Shown here: piece after piece, positions 52,140 to 63,156 of the stretch
Layout of the letters: the number at the start of each line of letters is the position of its first letter
Numbering within the stretch: the stretch's first letter is position 1
Source of the DNA: Membranipora membranacea
Lineage: Eukaryota; Bryozoa; Gymnolaemata; Cheilostomatida; Membraniporidae
Length of the DNA stretch: 64,000 nt
Direction: 5' to 3'
NCBI GenBank assembly: GCA_914767715.1
Contig: OU612070.1
Coordinates: 6,899,501-6,963,500 of the forward strand
Notes under the pieces: model-generated
What the model was told of the DNA's origin: nothing
The model's input: only the letters and a program-made list of their open reading frames with translations
The model's database searches: none
Translations under genes and position numbers: made by a program

Positions 52140-53624
52140 ATGGATCGTCGTGGAGAATCACCACACATTAGAAGGTCTAGGACTTTTTCCCACACTTCTT
52201 CACAGTCCTCAAGTCATTCTGATACGCTAACATCAGCGCAACATCCTGATGACAACTCAACAGTCGGATCTAGTATACCGGATGACATCTCAGATCGGTT
52301 CTCAATATGGGGAGCCCTTTGTAAAAAATTGNNNNNNNNNNNNNNNNNNNNNNNNNNNNNNNNNNNNNNNNNNNNNNNNNNNNNNNNNNNNNNNNNNNNN
52401 NNNNNNNNNNNNNNNNNNNNNNNNNNNNNNNNNNNNNNNNNNNNNNNNNNNNNNNNNNNNNNNNNNNNNNNNNNNNNNNNNNNNNNNNNNNNNNNNNNNN
52501 NNNNNNNNNNNNNNNNNNNNNNNNNNNNNNNNNNNNNNNNNNNNNNNNNNNNNNNNNNNNNNNNNNNNNNNNNNNNNNNNNNNNNNNNNNNNNNNNNNNN
52601 NNNNNNNNNNNNNNNNNNNNNNNNNNNNNNNNNNNNNNNNNNNNNNNNNNNNNNNNNNNNNNNNNNNNNNNNNNNNNNNNNNNNNNNNNNNNNNNNNNNN
52701 NNNNNNNNNNNNNNNNNNNNNNNNNNNNNNNNNNNNNNNNNNNNNNNNNNNNNNNNNNNNNNNNNNNNNNNNNNNNNNNNNNNNNNNNNNNNNNNNNNNN
52801 NNNNNNNNNNNNNNNNNNNNNNNNNNNNNNNTCCCCATATCTCAACAGCCTCAATACCCTCAAGCCGCTCCACACACAGCCTATTGGGTGGGGAATCGCT
52901 ATCAGTTTCAATGACAAGTGTTGCAACAACAACGAGTGGGACATTGGAAGAACTTACCCAACAGCTTTATGATATGAGGCAAGCACAGATTGTGAGAGAT
53001 GACAAAACTAAGGCACAGGATATGACAATAACATCATTGCAAAACGAGATTCAAATGCAAAACAAAAGAATTAAAACTCAGAATACAGTAATCTCGTCAA
53101 TGCAAGATAAAATACAAACTCAGGAAACTGTGATGGAAGCGATTCGAATAGAATTAGCAGACCTCAAGCAAGAAAAAGAGAAAACAAATGCCATGCATAT
53201 CCCACAGCACACCGAACAGTATATATCACAACGCATAATTAGTAATCAATCCGATGACCGATCACCAGATTCGCAGCTAAAAAATATTGAGAACAATCAC
53301 AAATCCGGAAGCGTGCATAAGCAGAAAAAGGCTGAAGCAAACACAAGGAATGGTAAACTAAACAATGGACAACAACAAGAGCTCGAGGCACTGAAACCGA
53401 ATTCGGCAAAAGTCGATCACACATTTGTGGAGCAGAGCATTTGTCTCACCGCCTCTAAGAGGCAAAAACAAGAAACGCAGCGATGTGCTTCTCAGGCGAT
53501 TACTCGAAGAGCGACAATGAAGGCTGTAGCATGTGAAAGAATGGCAATGGGCCGCAAAAGATTCAAGCCGATGAATAGGAGTCGTAATAAGTTGCTCTTT
53601 CAACCTAGGTATCGGCAGTTCTAA
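52140..53624 (+). CDS. Coiled-coil protein with PDDNSTV motif, interrupted by an assembly gap
   Basis: A long single-exon frame starts at 52140, shortly after an acceptor-like CTTGATAG, and stops at 53622. Residues 1-64 are Ser/His/Arg-rich and include QHPDDNSTVGSSI (34-46), matching the N-terminal motif of the minus-strand ORF at 40292. The next 500 bases are unknown (N), so length and frame across the gap are not certain. After the gap comes a Ser/Thr-rich stretch and then a clear coiled coil from GTLEELTQQLYDMRQAQ through repeated IQMQNKRI and KIQTQETV heptads. The C-terminus is strongly basic (Arg/Lys-rich), unlike the partner ORF. No known domain is seen. An internal-scaffold or nucleic-acid-binding role would be speculation. 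Confidence 0.55.
   Translation: MDRRGESPHIRRSRTFSHTSSQSSSHSDTLTSAQHPDDNSTVGSSIPDDISDRFSIWGALCKKLXXXXXXXXXXXXXXXXXXXXXXXXXXXXXXXXXXXXXXXXXXXXXXXXXXXXXXXXXXXXXXXXXXXXXXXXXXXXXXXXXXXXXXXXXXXXXXXXXXXXXXXXXXXXXXXXXXXXXXXXXXXXXXXXXXXXXXXXXXXXXXXXXXXXXXXXXXXXXXXXXXXXXXXPHISTASIPSSRSTHSLLGGESLSVSMTSVATTTSGTLEELTQQLYDMRQAQIVRDDKTKAQDMTITSLQNEIQMQNKRIKTQNTVISSMQDKIQTQETVMEAIRIELADLKQEKEKTNAMHIPQHTEQYISQRIISNQSDDRSPDSQLKNIENNHKSGSVHKQKKAEANTRNGKLNNGQQQELEALKPNSAKVDHTFVEQSICLTASKRQKQETQRCASQAITRRATMKAVACERMAMGRKRFKPMNRSRNKLLFQPRYRQF
52332..52831. other. Assembly gap of 500 N
   Basis: Exactly 500 unknown bases inside the second coiled-coil ORF; the round number suggests a placeholder size. Any frame read across it is unproven. 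Confidence 1.
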
Positions 53625-56600
53625 CTAATGATTGTATGACTCTATCAAAGGTTGTAACATTCCCTTTCTTTAGAGGGTCTGTTTCATTACATAACATATA
53701 TCTTATAAAAAATTATTGGCATTTCTGAAAGTTGACCCAAACAATATTATTCTAATATTTTTATTGCTTATAATGAACATACAATTAGTACGCTTGTAGC
53801 CGCAATCTTGTGTTGGGTATAGAGAGCCTGTCGTTTATCTACCGTTGCCCGACAAGGCAGGATTTTGGACTAGACTTTGCCTGCGGTAAGGGTTAGCATA
53901 CATGACAATTTGGCTGAAAATTACTGCAAAATAATGAAATATATTGATGGCAGGATGATGGAAGGTTGACTAGATTTAATGAGAGCAGACTTACAATTTT
54001 TCTAAACACCCTGGAAGCCAGTACAGACAGATTCTTTGACTCTATTAGACTCTAAATTAGATTAGAGTGATGATGAAGCTGAAAGGCACCCACTAAGAAG
54101 ACTCATCATCAAGAAGTCTAACCAATATTCAAAATATTTAAACTATCTTAGTTTTTCTATTATCAAACACTAAAGGGTTTTGTTATCACTTATTTTATTT
54201 ACGTTGCACCCTCTATGTTTAAGGCAGTGTGACATAAACTAGATGTAACTAAGGTTCTATATGATCCTATTCATTATATACACATTTATTTATACATATT
54301 AAACAAATAAAATTATGATTTAGAATTTACAAATATAATTGATACCCTCACTTCTGAAAATTTAGCGGATCTACAACTCCCCTGATGACGGCAATCCAAC
54401 AAGTATGAAAACCACTAAACTTAAATAGCTTATAATCTACAGGTGGTTATACAATTTAAGATTTTTGAACTCACCATTGTGGCTGCTGCAGAGAAGTGAA
54501 TAGTAGAAAAACTAGTTACTCTCTAAATGAAGAATCTAAGAACCATATAATCTAGATTTTGGATAGAAGTTATGCTAGTAGCGTGATATTTCAAGGTTTT
54601 GTGCAGATTTTCTAGATTCTCAACATAGATCTTGGACTTCCTTGGTCCAGCCACCTATGTTTACAGTGAAATATTTGGAAAAACACTTTATTGGTCCCCA
54701 AACAAACATAACCTTCAAATTTGTAATGATGGGGACCTGTACAATGATAAAATACTAATCATGGTTCCGATGGACTCCCTTCAGTTGACTGATGGTTCAT
54801 AGAAACCAACTGCCTTTTGATAGTCCAAGTGCTCAGAGAGCTGCAAGTGAAAGTTTTGGCCGTATGAGCAGTTAGATCAGCCTTTTGGTGATGCCGAAAT
54901 AATATTATACAGCCTAACAATGCTAAATCAGGTCAGGAAAAATTATTCATTAGATGTGAGTTATCTGCTCAGACAAAAAGGAAGGATAACTCGATCCCTA
55001 TAAGGCACATTGTCTCTTTAGATTATCAATAGTCAATGTGTTGCCTCTGATCGTCTCCTAACCCCTACATACCTACCTAGCTTTTAAGGACTTGCAGTGG
55101 CCCACAGTGACCTCAAAATATTAAAGTATAAAATAATTGTGTTGGTGTAATAGGAATGTGATTTTCAGTTGTCATCAACAATAAGCCCACGTTTATATTT
55201 AGGTATAACGCTGTATAGGAAACACCCTTATTTGCGCATTTTCACACCATTACTCTCCTGTCTGTTGGCCTTAGCCCTTTGTTTTTGAATCATGATTTAT
55301 TATAAAATATTTATTTATTAATCTCTCTACTACCCAACCCTGTCGTCCCCAAACTGGTGAATACTCCCTGTGGAGCCCAATCAATCATTAGAAAAGAAAA
55401 ACAGAAATAAAATATGAGTAAGTCAGATCAGGTAATTCTGAACAAAGAGAATTAAAGTGGGGTGTTTGTGATTCGTGGAACCCTGCTAGCACTCAGACTA
55501 GGGACAATGATAATTTGTTCAAGTATTAGAATTTTTGGCAAACTTTGCTTTCTTCCAATGATCCAGTTTTGGCCCAATGTTTAGACATTGATGGTTACAA
55601 CAAGTGATCTCACCTCAGCTTTCATTAAATCACAACAATAAAAAATGAACAACAATAAATCGGCAAAATTATGGTCAGGACTTTACACGAGATTTGGCTC
55701 ACACCCTACAGGCCAAGTTGTACTTCACCGAGAACGTAGCCCTTCATGTCCCAATGTGAATGGCTACACTACCACAACCTTTCACGTTCTAACTTTCTTC
55801 CACAAAAATATGCAACAGCTAGCTATTCATATAGACAACTTCATGTGAGAGTGGTAGAGAGATTTTTATTTCTGGTAAGACTTTCGCCTCAAAAGCTCGA
55901 TTGCATGTGATTATTGGGCAAATTTAATTCAAAATGTTCCAAATGTCACTTGAAGTTGTTCAGGCCATTCGGCACTGAAACAAAACGGTCGTGGAAACCT
56001 TTTAACATTAATTTGTCACTGGTATAACCATATATACAATTATACATGGTATAACTTAATGTCAAAGACCGATCCGAATATCAACATATCATATACCGTT
56101 GGAAAGCTGCCGAGCTACTGAAAATGAATACCTGAACAAAAACTTGATTCGATGACGTTGTGTCATTTTAGGGAGGAAATGAGGCACATACGAAGCCGCT
56201 TTCATTAACCATGGTGCACACAAGAAATGCCAACATAATTTTTCATTGCATCTTCATTTTTCTTGAATTTAACGCAAAAGAATGCCAAAAAACGCCTCAA
56301 AAGTCCCTAAAAAGACCTCAAAAGTCCCTAAAAATAGCTGTTTTTTGCATTCTTTTGCGTTAAATTCAAGAAAAATGAAGATGCAATGAAAAATTATGTT
56401 GGCATTTCCTGTGTGCACCATGGTTAATGAAAGCGGCTTCGTATGTGAGAACTTTCAAAAAAACTTTGTTTGGCCACAATAATGATTATTTGGACAGCAT
56501 GTTTGGCGTTATGCAAAGGTGGCGAAAATATTAGCCGTATTCGAGAGTCTACTGTCATTGCAATATGCAAGCTAATTTTTTGAAAGTCAATGTGTATGAC

Positions 56601-57413
56601 ATTTGAAGAGTACTCTAGGAGAAAATCATAATTAACTTTGATTCGAGCCTATGATCTGTTGTGAATTAATGATTGAAATTTCACATATTTTCACGGCTTC
56701 ATAAAAAAAATGCATTGTATGGCGTGACGTAAAAAGTCAATTTAGACTAGTCATATATCTAAGAAAATCAAATTTTTCGATGAACGCAATCTCTAACTAT
56801 ACATTCCACCTGATTTGAAATTTCTTGCAATTAATTTGACTGCTCAATCTGCATTGACAAAAAGAGCATTTTCTGCCTCATTTCCTCCCTAAAATGACAC
56901 AACGTCATCGAATCAAGTTTTTCTTCAGCTTTTCATTTTCAGTAGCTCGGCAGCTTTCCAACGGTATATGATATGTTGATATTCGGATCGGTCTTTGACA
57001 TTACCTTAAGAACAAAAAGTGATTGATTTTCAATACCAACTGAGCAACAGCCTAAAAGACAACAGAATTTGTGTTCTAAAAGTTCAACTCAATAACCAAA
57101 ACAGACAAAGGCCATTGGTGTCATTGCATTGATAAACTTTTATCACTTATTATCAGATGAATATTTAATTAAGTGTAAGAAAACTTTGTATGGGTTTAGT
57201 CTTGGTGAGAGAGATTTTCTTACCACGGACCAGCAGACTAGGATTTTTACAACAATCACACCCACGGACAAACTGGTGGTAACTGGTAGTACAGACAACC
57301 AGATACAGATCAATAGAAATACAAACAGATACAGACCACCAGTTATAGATCGATAAGAAAATATACTAGGTAGAGACCACCAGAACAGGACAAACAGATA
57401 CATCGAGTTATAA
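53625..57413. other. Intergenic stretch with a large inverted-repeat element
   Basis: No gene seen. The main content is the TA-flanked foldback element at 56057-57003. The last few hundred bases, with repeated CAGAC(C/A)ACCAG-type words, are probably the promoter and 5' UTR of the second DEG/ENaC gene. Confidence 0.55.
56057..57003. mobile_element. TA-flanked foldback/MITE with nested hairpin
   Basis: Outer arms of about 128 bp (56059-56186 and 56874-57001) are near-identical inverted repeats beginning ATGTCAAAGACCGATCC, flanked by TA on both sides. Immediately inside the left arm lies a second inverted repeat with 100-bp arms (56186-56285 and 56347-56446). Its loop contains CCTCAAAAGTCCCTAAAAA twice in tandem. 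There is no coding frame. The TA flanks suggest mobilisation by a Tc1/mariner-type transposase; this is inference. Confidence 0.8.
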
Positions 57414-60400
57414 ATGGTCTGGAGTATGGACGAGGAGCAGGAAAAGCAGAAGTTCACATCTTTTGGGGAGGATGCAGACTTTCACGGCATCAAACATATA
57501 ACTCGAGCTGAAAATGGCATGGTAAGTTAGCATCATAACAACAAAGGACTATCACTGTCTTCGCCTAGAATAGGTTTCCGCTACTTATGCTTGGTGTTTT
57601 ACAACTGAAAAATGGCATCAATTGCAGATAGGATTATTTTTAGTCATTGAGTGAAGAAACTGATTATCCTTTTCTTCTCAAAACAAAATAAACAGAAAAT
57701 TAGGAAACTTTGTTATTTGGTTTGACAAACCCAAGCAGAATTATGAGAAATCAAATTTCAGTTGTATGTCTCCAAAAATACAACAATTGAGAGCAAGATC
57801 TCCATAATACCGTTTAGAACTGCATATTTATGATGTAGCTGACATTATCACAACTACACCAATCAAGAACTTGAACAAATCCCTTAACTATCCATGCAGA
57901 CAAGTTTAAAAAAACCCTGATCGTCTAAACCATTTATATTATTGTTATTGCTGTTACAGGTTCGGAGAGTCGTGTGGACAGTACTACTGCTTGTATCATT
58001 AGTTGTACTGATATATAATACTACACAACAGCTTATACTGTTTTTTCAGTATCCACATAATACAATCTACGATATCGAGTTTGTCCATGATCTAGGTAAG
58101 CAAAAATAAGTCTGTGTACTCGCTTAAAATTTATGCTATTAATTTTTATTGAAAAACAATAATAATTCCAAACAATGCAACAGGTCCCAGCCTCCACAGT
58201 CTATTCTTAATCTCACTCATGGCCACAACATATTTCCGATGCTTCCTTAAGAAAAAAATTAACCTGAACAGAGACATAACATCTGGGAAATTATTTCCAG
58301 GAAACCTGATGACTTATAAATTATTAAATATTGACACAAGTAGAATGTGGCCAGATATAACTTGGTGAAACACACTTGGAACAAATATCACACAGCATTA
58401 TCATAGAGTAAGAATTGGCATCATCCTCTTACTATGACAATATAAACATGTCAGCATTCTCTTCCTCATATTTCAGACTTTCCATCAATAACCATTTGTA
58501 ACGTAAATAAGCACAGAAGGTCAGCTTTCACACAGTTTGATATAATAAAGATGGGCGAACACCTGGGTATGACAGATGAGAACTATAATCTTCTTCATGA
58601 TGAGCTATATGACAGTTCCTGGGTCAATACTATGTTTACTGGTACAAACTGGAACGCTGTAGAGACAGCAAACGCAGGTAAATCTAAGGCTATTGTCAAC
58701 ACTGATGACATGATATACTATTGCATGTATATCTCTGACCAATAGAGAGTGAATAAATTTACTTAGCATGAGCGCTATCACAATGAATTTGGTCTTACAT
58801 TTTTACTAATTACAGGCGATTATAATGTTAGGTACTCTTTCTAAATAGAATCAGAGATGCACATGATAATAGTGTAGTCTTGATGTCAATGTGCTGTTGT
58901 CAATAGGTGACACTGGTCCTTGTGCATCATTCCATTTATAAAGATAGGTACACTCATTTTAGCAAGTGCTTTTTGATTCATCATGTGAAACATGGATTGG
59001 AATGTCAGCAGCTTTGACCTACCATATCTATATAGTACACCTATTAGACATCATTACACTTCAGGCACAGAGTTTGATTTGGCAGAATTCTATAACCGAA
59101 CAGGACATCAGAAGGAGGACCTGATTCAGCATTGTCACTGGAAGAAAACAGCATGTAACGAGTCATCATGGGAGACGGTGTTCACTCACTATGGAAAGTG
59201 TTACATGTTCAATAAAGACGGCGACCATCTTCTCAAGAAAGCGGGAGCAGGTAGGAAAAATAGCTATGCAAGTAATGTCAATGTCAATATCAAAGTCTCC
59301 AAAGTCATTATGTTTGTCGCATTAGCAAAATATAGCTAGGGAGGTTTTGATTAAAACTTCCTGTTGATTGCAAAACCAAACCACACAAATCCAAATCTAC
59401 CATCGTTCTATTATGTTAATAAAATAACATTACTATGCTCTGGGCTCAATCACTGATTGCGCTGAGAAACGAGGCTTGCAGACAAGCGCCACTTAATTTC
59501 TTGGCCTTTTTGTGAGTGGTCCAAGCACCATTACATTGCCTATCTCTGATTTGTTCAAGCACCATTAAATTGCCTATCTCTGATTGGTCCATGCAGGGAA
59601 TGGACTAAAGCTGGTCTTATATGATGAGGAAGATGAGTACATTGAGTCACATGATTCTGAAGACCAGGGTATAAAATTCCTGCCGCACGCTCACATTGAA
59701 CCTCCTTTTCTCAAAGAGCTTGGTTTTGGAGCTGCTCCAGGCTTCCATTACCAGATTGCCCTTCAGCAAAGAGAGGTTTGAATCGGATTATTTTTTTGCT
59801 TTGTATAAAACTAATAACCATTAGCTCATGCTCATCACCACATTAACTGGATATCTAACCAAGAAAAAGCAAAACAAAAACTTTGAGAGAATATAAGATG
59901 GCATTCTGAGTGGGACAAGATTGAATGAATGACAGTTCTTTAAATGGTTTTATGGCCGAGGGTCCATAGAGGTGCTTTTGAGGGACATTGGCAGTCACTT
60001 TAAGCACAAACTATTGCTGCTGAATCGCTCTGAAAATCAATTTCTGCCCCTTAAAGAATGGTTTCGAATCTGAATAGAAAACACGTTTGAGATAAATTTA
60101 TTTGTTTTAGATAAAGGGGCTGGGTGAGCCATACACTAAATGTGAGGAGGACCACGCTACAAAGTACTTTGATAACTACACAATCCCAGGCTGTCGTATT
60201 GAGTGTGAGACAGAGACTATATTTGAGCAGTGTGGATGTAGACTAGTGGAGAGTCCAGGCACACACCCAGTCTGTACTCCTGAACAGTACGACTGTGCCG
60301 AGGAAACATTATGTAAGTAGACTAAGTACCCAGAATCAGTCCAAATTCTGAATTAATTTTCTGGAGCTCCAGAGTGTCCAAAGATAATTTTTTAATTTAA

Positions 60401-63156
60401 TTTAATATTTTGTTTTTATTCATTATGTTTAGTTATGTTTTTGTTTATTTATTATGTTTATAATAACCGACTGGTTCCATCAAGTGATCTTGTATCGGCC
60501 AGGACCTTTATGCATGTAATGTGATGGCTGATACCGCCATATTTTGGAGGAATGTCTAGTCAAATATATCATAGCATTATAAAACTGGTTACCATAATCG
60601 TTTGGTTATGGTTTCCGTGATTCTAGCAATACGTCAGTTATATAACATTAGACATATTTATGACGTTATTTGATATAGTGGAGATAGAGCAGTCTGACAG
60701 TTGTCTATGTGAGAACCCATGCAGTGCCACACAGTATCCATTTAAGATAGCGATGCTCGAGCTTAGGGAATCCACCGTCGTGAAGTTGAGAAATGACGGA
60801 CATGCCATACCAGCACACCTCACCAAGTATGTTTTCAGAACAAGTTTGTTCCCTCAGTGGTGGCAGAGGGATATTGCAAATATTGCGAATATCCCTCCGA
60901 TTGGTAGCCATTCCGAGAGCTGTTGTGCATGTTATTAGTCATCAGAAAGGTGAACGTAAAGGGATTGGTATAGATACTAGACAAAAACTAGTGTGTGCTC
61001 TTGAGAAATTATTAGGTTTTTAGAATTTAGTGATGTTGTGAGATTTGCCACCAGAAATATATGAAATATATATAATATGAAATTTCCTGATGACATCATA
61101 TTTATAATTATATATTCTAAACATTATCATATTAATATTTTTTGTATGAAGTGTATGTTATAGATAGATATATTGATCCCACCATTTTTATCTCAGAATT
61201 ATTCCGCTGACTTTTTCTTGCATCTGGAATTTTAGAGACCAGCTGATCGTGCTGAACATCTATTTCGATTCTCTCTCGTTTGAAAAAGTGGAGATGACAA
61301 AAGCCTACACCGTACTTTCTATTCTCAGTAAGTATACTATAGGCATGCACATCCCTATATGTCCATTCTCAGAATGTGTACTATCACTATTAATAAAATT
61401 CCCCGCTAAGCAAACGATAGTTCTAGTAAGCAAGGAATGCAGGCAAATTGGATAAAGGTTGACCTAAGTAAGTAGTATGTCATGTACATAGATTAATTAT
61501 TTATAAATCAATAAAACTGATACTGCTTGTTCATATTTATTAGGTAGTCAAATAATCAATTGAATACGATGACTGGTACCACTGCTGATTTCCCACTTCT
61601 CTATTAGCCTCTTATCTACTTCAAACTATAAATTGCCAACGGTCAGGGCTATTCAACCCCAGAAGTGTTATACAATCACCATATTTCCATGTGAATTATG
61701 AGGTCGGCCTAGATAGAGCTGAGTTGTCACCTCTTGGCTCGATCCCGAAATATGCACCCATTCCCATGATAGAGCTGAGAAAAAAAACATTAAAAAAAAT
61801 CTGCTGCCACCCGTATTTGAGCCCCAGCCTCCCGCGTCAGAGTCTTTGATGCTAACCGCTCGGCCTCGACAACTCGCTATGAGCAAGATGAACATTGGAG
61901 TTGAGGCCGATCTCGGAGCCATTTCCATAGCTCGAAGACCCTCAAAACTTGCCCCAGGTTGACCTCGGAATCACCATGGAAATGCAGTGAATACTCATTC
62001 AGGGGTCTTTCCCTTAGAATGAGCATTGTGTTTTTTAATTGCTTTATTGCTATCACTTTGCCCAAAGTCTTTGATCATATCATGTTATTTCAAATAGAAA
62101 AGTTATTTCCCAAAATATTCACTAAAAATGAATATAGTTTCCTCAATGAGGGAGCTCTGGTATGTCCTGCTCAGACAGAAAGGAGCAATCAAAAAGTGAT
62201 TTTGGAACTTTTAAATTAAATGCCCGCCCTATCCCCAGCTTTCAAGGGTCTTTTTCAGCCCTGAACAGAATTCAACCTTGAAAATATTCCTTAAAGGGCA
62301 ACCAAGGTTTCGCAGCAATGCATTAATGGGTAGGAAATAATGTGCTGGGCAGCATCAGCTTTGTGCATTACGCGATGCAAAACTCAAAGTAGTTGCTGAC
62401 TCTAAGCTAGGTAACACTTCAGTTTAGGGGAGGTTCCAAGACTTTGCTGTAAAAATTATAGAGCACAGGCTAAATAATAACAGGAACAGGAAACTGCTAT
62501 GTGGTATTCTCTTTTAGCTGAGTTTGAGTGCCTGATGGAAGAAATGTTTCACAAGAATTCTGGCTGAATAATCATCCGAATTATATTTTGTCTTTTTCCC
62601 CATGCAGAAAGTGCAATCTGCTATTAATCAATGGCCATCAATGAGAAGTTGTTTGAAACCTTGGTTGCCCTTTAATACTAACCTATTCTCAGCCCGTTTT
62701 TCAAGGTTTTTTTCAAGGTTTTACCCTTGAAAATTTTCAAGGTTTTTGATGCCTAGTGTCACTTCCCCGTTCCAGAAAGCTCATATTTTTAGCCAATTGA
62801 AGATTGCTATCACTGCTGATTTCCCACATTCCAAATGCAATTTTCCTTTCTTCAGACCAAATTATGCAATTGAGGCAGGGTCAATTCTCTCAAGATATTT
62901 GAAATAAAATATCCATCTGATTAATTACATCATTGAGACTAAAACTTTGCTCTACATTGCAGGTGATTTTGGAGGTACGATGGGCCTGTGGTTAGGAGCG
63001 AGTATCCTAGCAGCAGCTCAGATGGCGGACTACTGTGTGATGAAGTGTATCTACGCCTGCTGTGTGAGGAAGAATAAGAATAAGACTAACGTACAGCCAA
63101 TCAACTCTCCGGAGCCTAAACACCCTAGTGAGGGGCCACAGGCGGTGTTTGCTTAG
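57414..63156 (+). CDS. DEG/ENaC-family sodium channel subunit, paralogue 2 (9 exons)
   Basis: Exons: 57414-57521, 57960-58095, 58477-58677, 59065-59250, 59597-59775, 60111-60312, 60679-60826, 61236-61327, 62963-63156; 481 residues, all phases closing. Exons 2-6 and 8 have exactly the lengths of those in the paralogue at 46117; exon 7 has one extra codon and exons 1 and 9 differ. Key marks: FHG (23-25), TM1 about 38-65, DFPSITICN after it, HCHWKKTAC, GKCYMFN, GCRIECE, QCGCRL, CLCENPC, and DFGGTMGLWLGASIL with the Gly-Ala-Ser filter at 429-431. The residue that is Glu in most family members is Gln here too (AAAQMADY). The cytoplasmic tail is short, with clustered Cys and Lys/Asn. Same inferred role as paralogue 1: a plasma-membrane Na+ channel subunit, possibly co-assembling with it. 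Intron 8 (1.6 kb) holds two mobile-element remnants. Confidence 0.93.
59516..59592 (+). repeat. Short direct repeat next to a splice acceptor
   Basis: Two copies of a unit containing CAAGCACCATTA(C/A)ATTGCC and TATCTCTGATT lie end to end, and the second runs directly into the CATGCAG acceptor of exon 5 (exon starts 59597). Confidence 0.75.
61801..61875 (-). mobile_element. tRNA-derived sequence in an intron
   Basis: On the minus strand GAGGCCGAGCGGTTAGC (box A region, 61851-61867) resembles the D arm of Ser/Leu tRNAs, and GGGCTCAAATACGGG (61810-61824) is box B-like. The acceptor stem does not close, so this is read as a tRNA pseudogene or SINE head, in intron 8 of DEG/ENaC paralogue 2. Confidence 0.5.
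62291..62675. mobile_element. TTAA-flanked MITE
   Basis: Perfect terminal inverted repeats AGGGCAACCAAGGTTTC, with the right one in reverse complement, are flanked on both sides by TTAA (62291-62294 and 62672-62675). TTAA target duplication is the mark of piggyBac-type transposition. The 377-bp element has no coding capacity. Confidence 0.75.

Noticed and set aside
52214-52944. Frames running across the 500-N gap on both strands
   Set aside because: They exist only because unknown bases cannot contain stops; only the plus-strand frame with coiled coil after the gap is supported.
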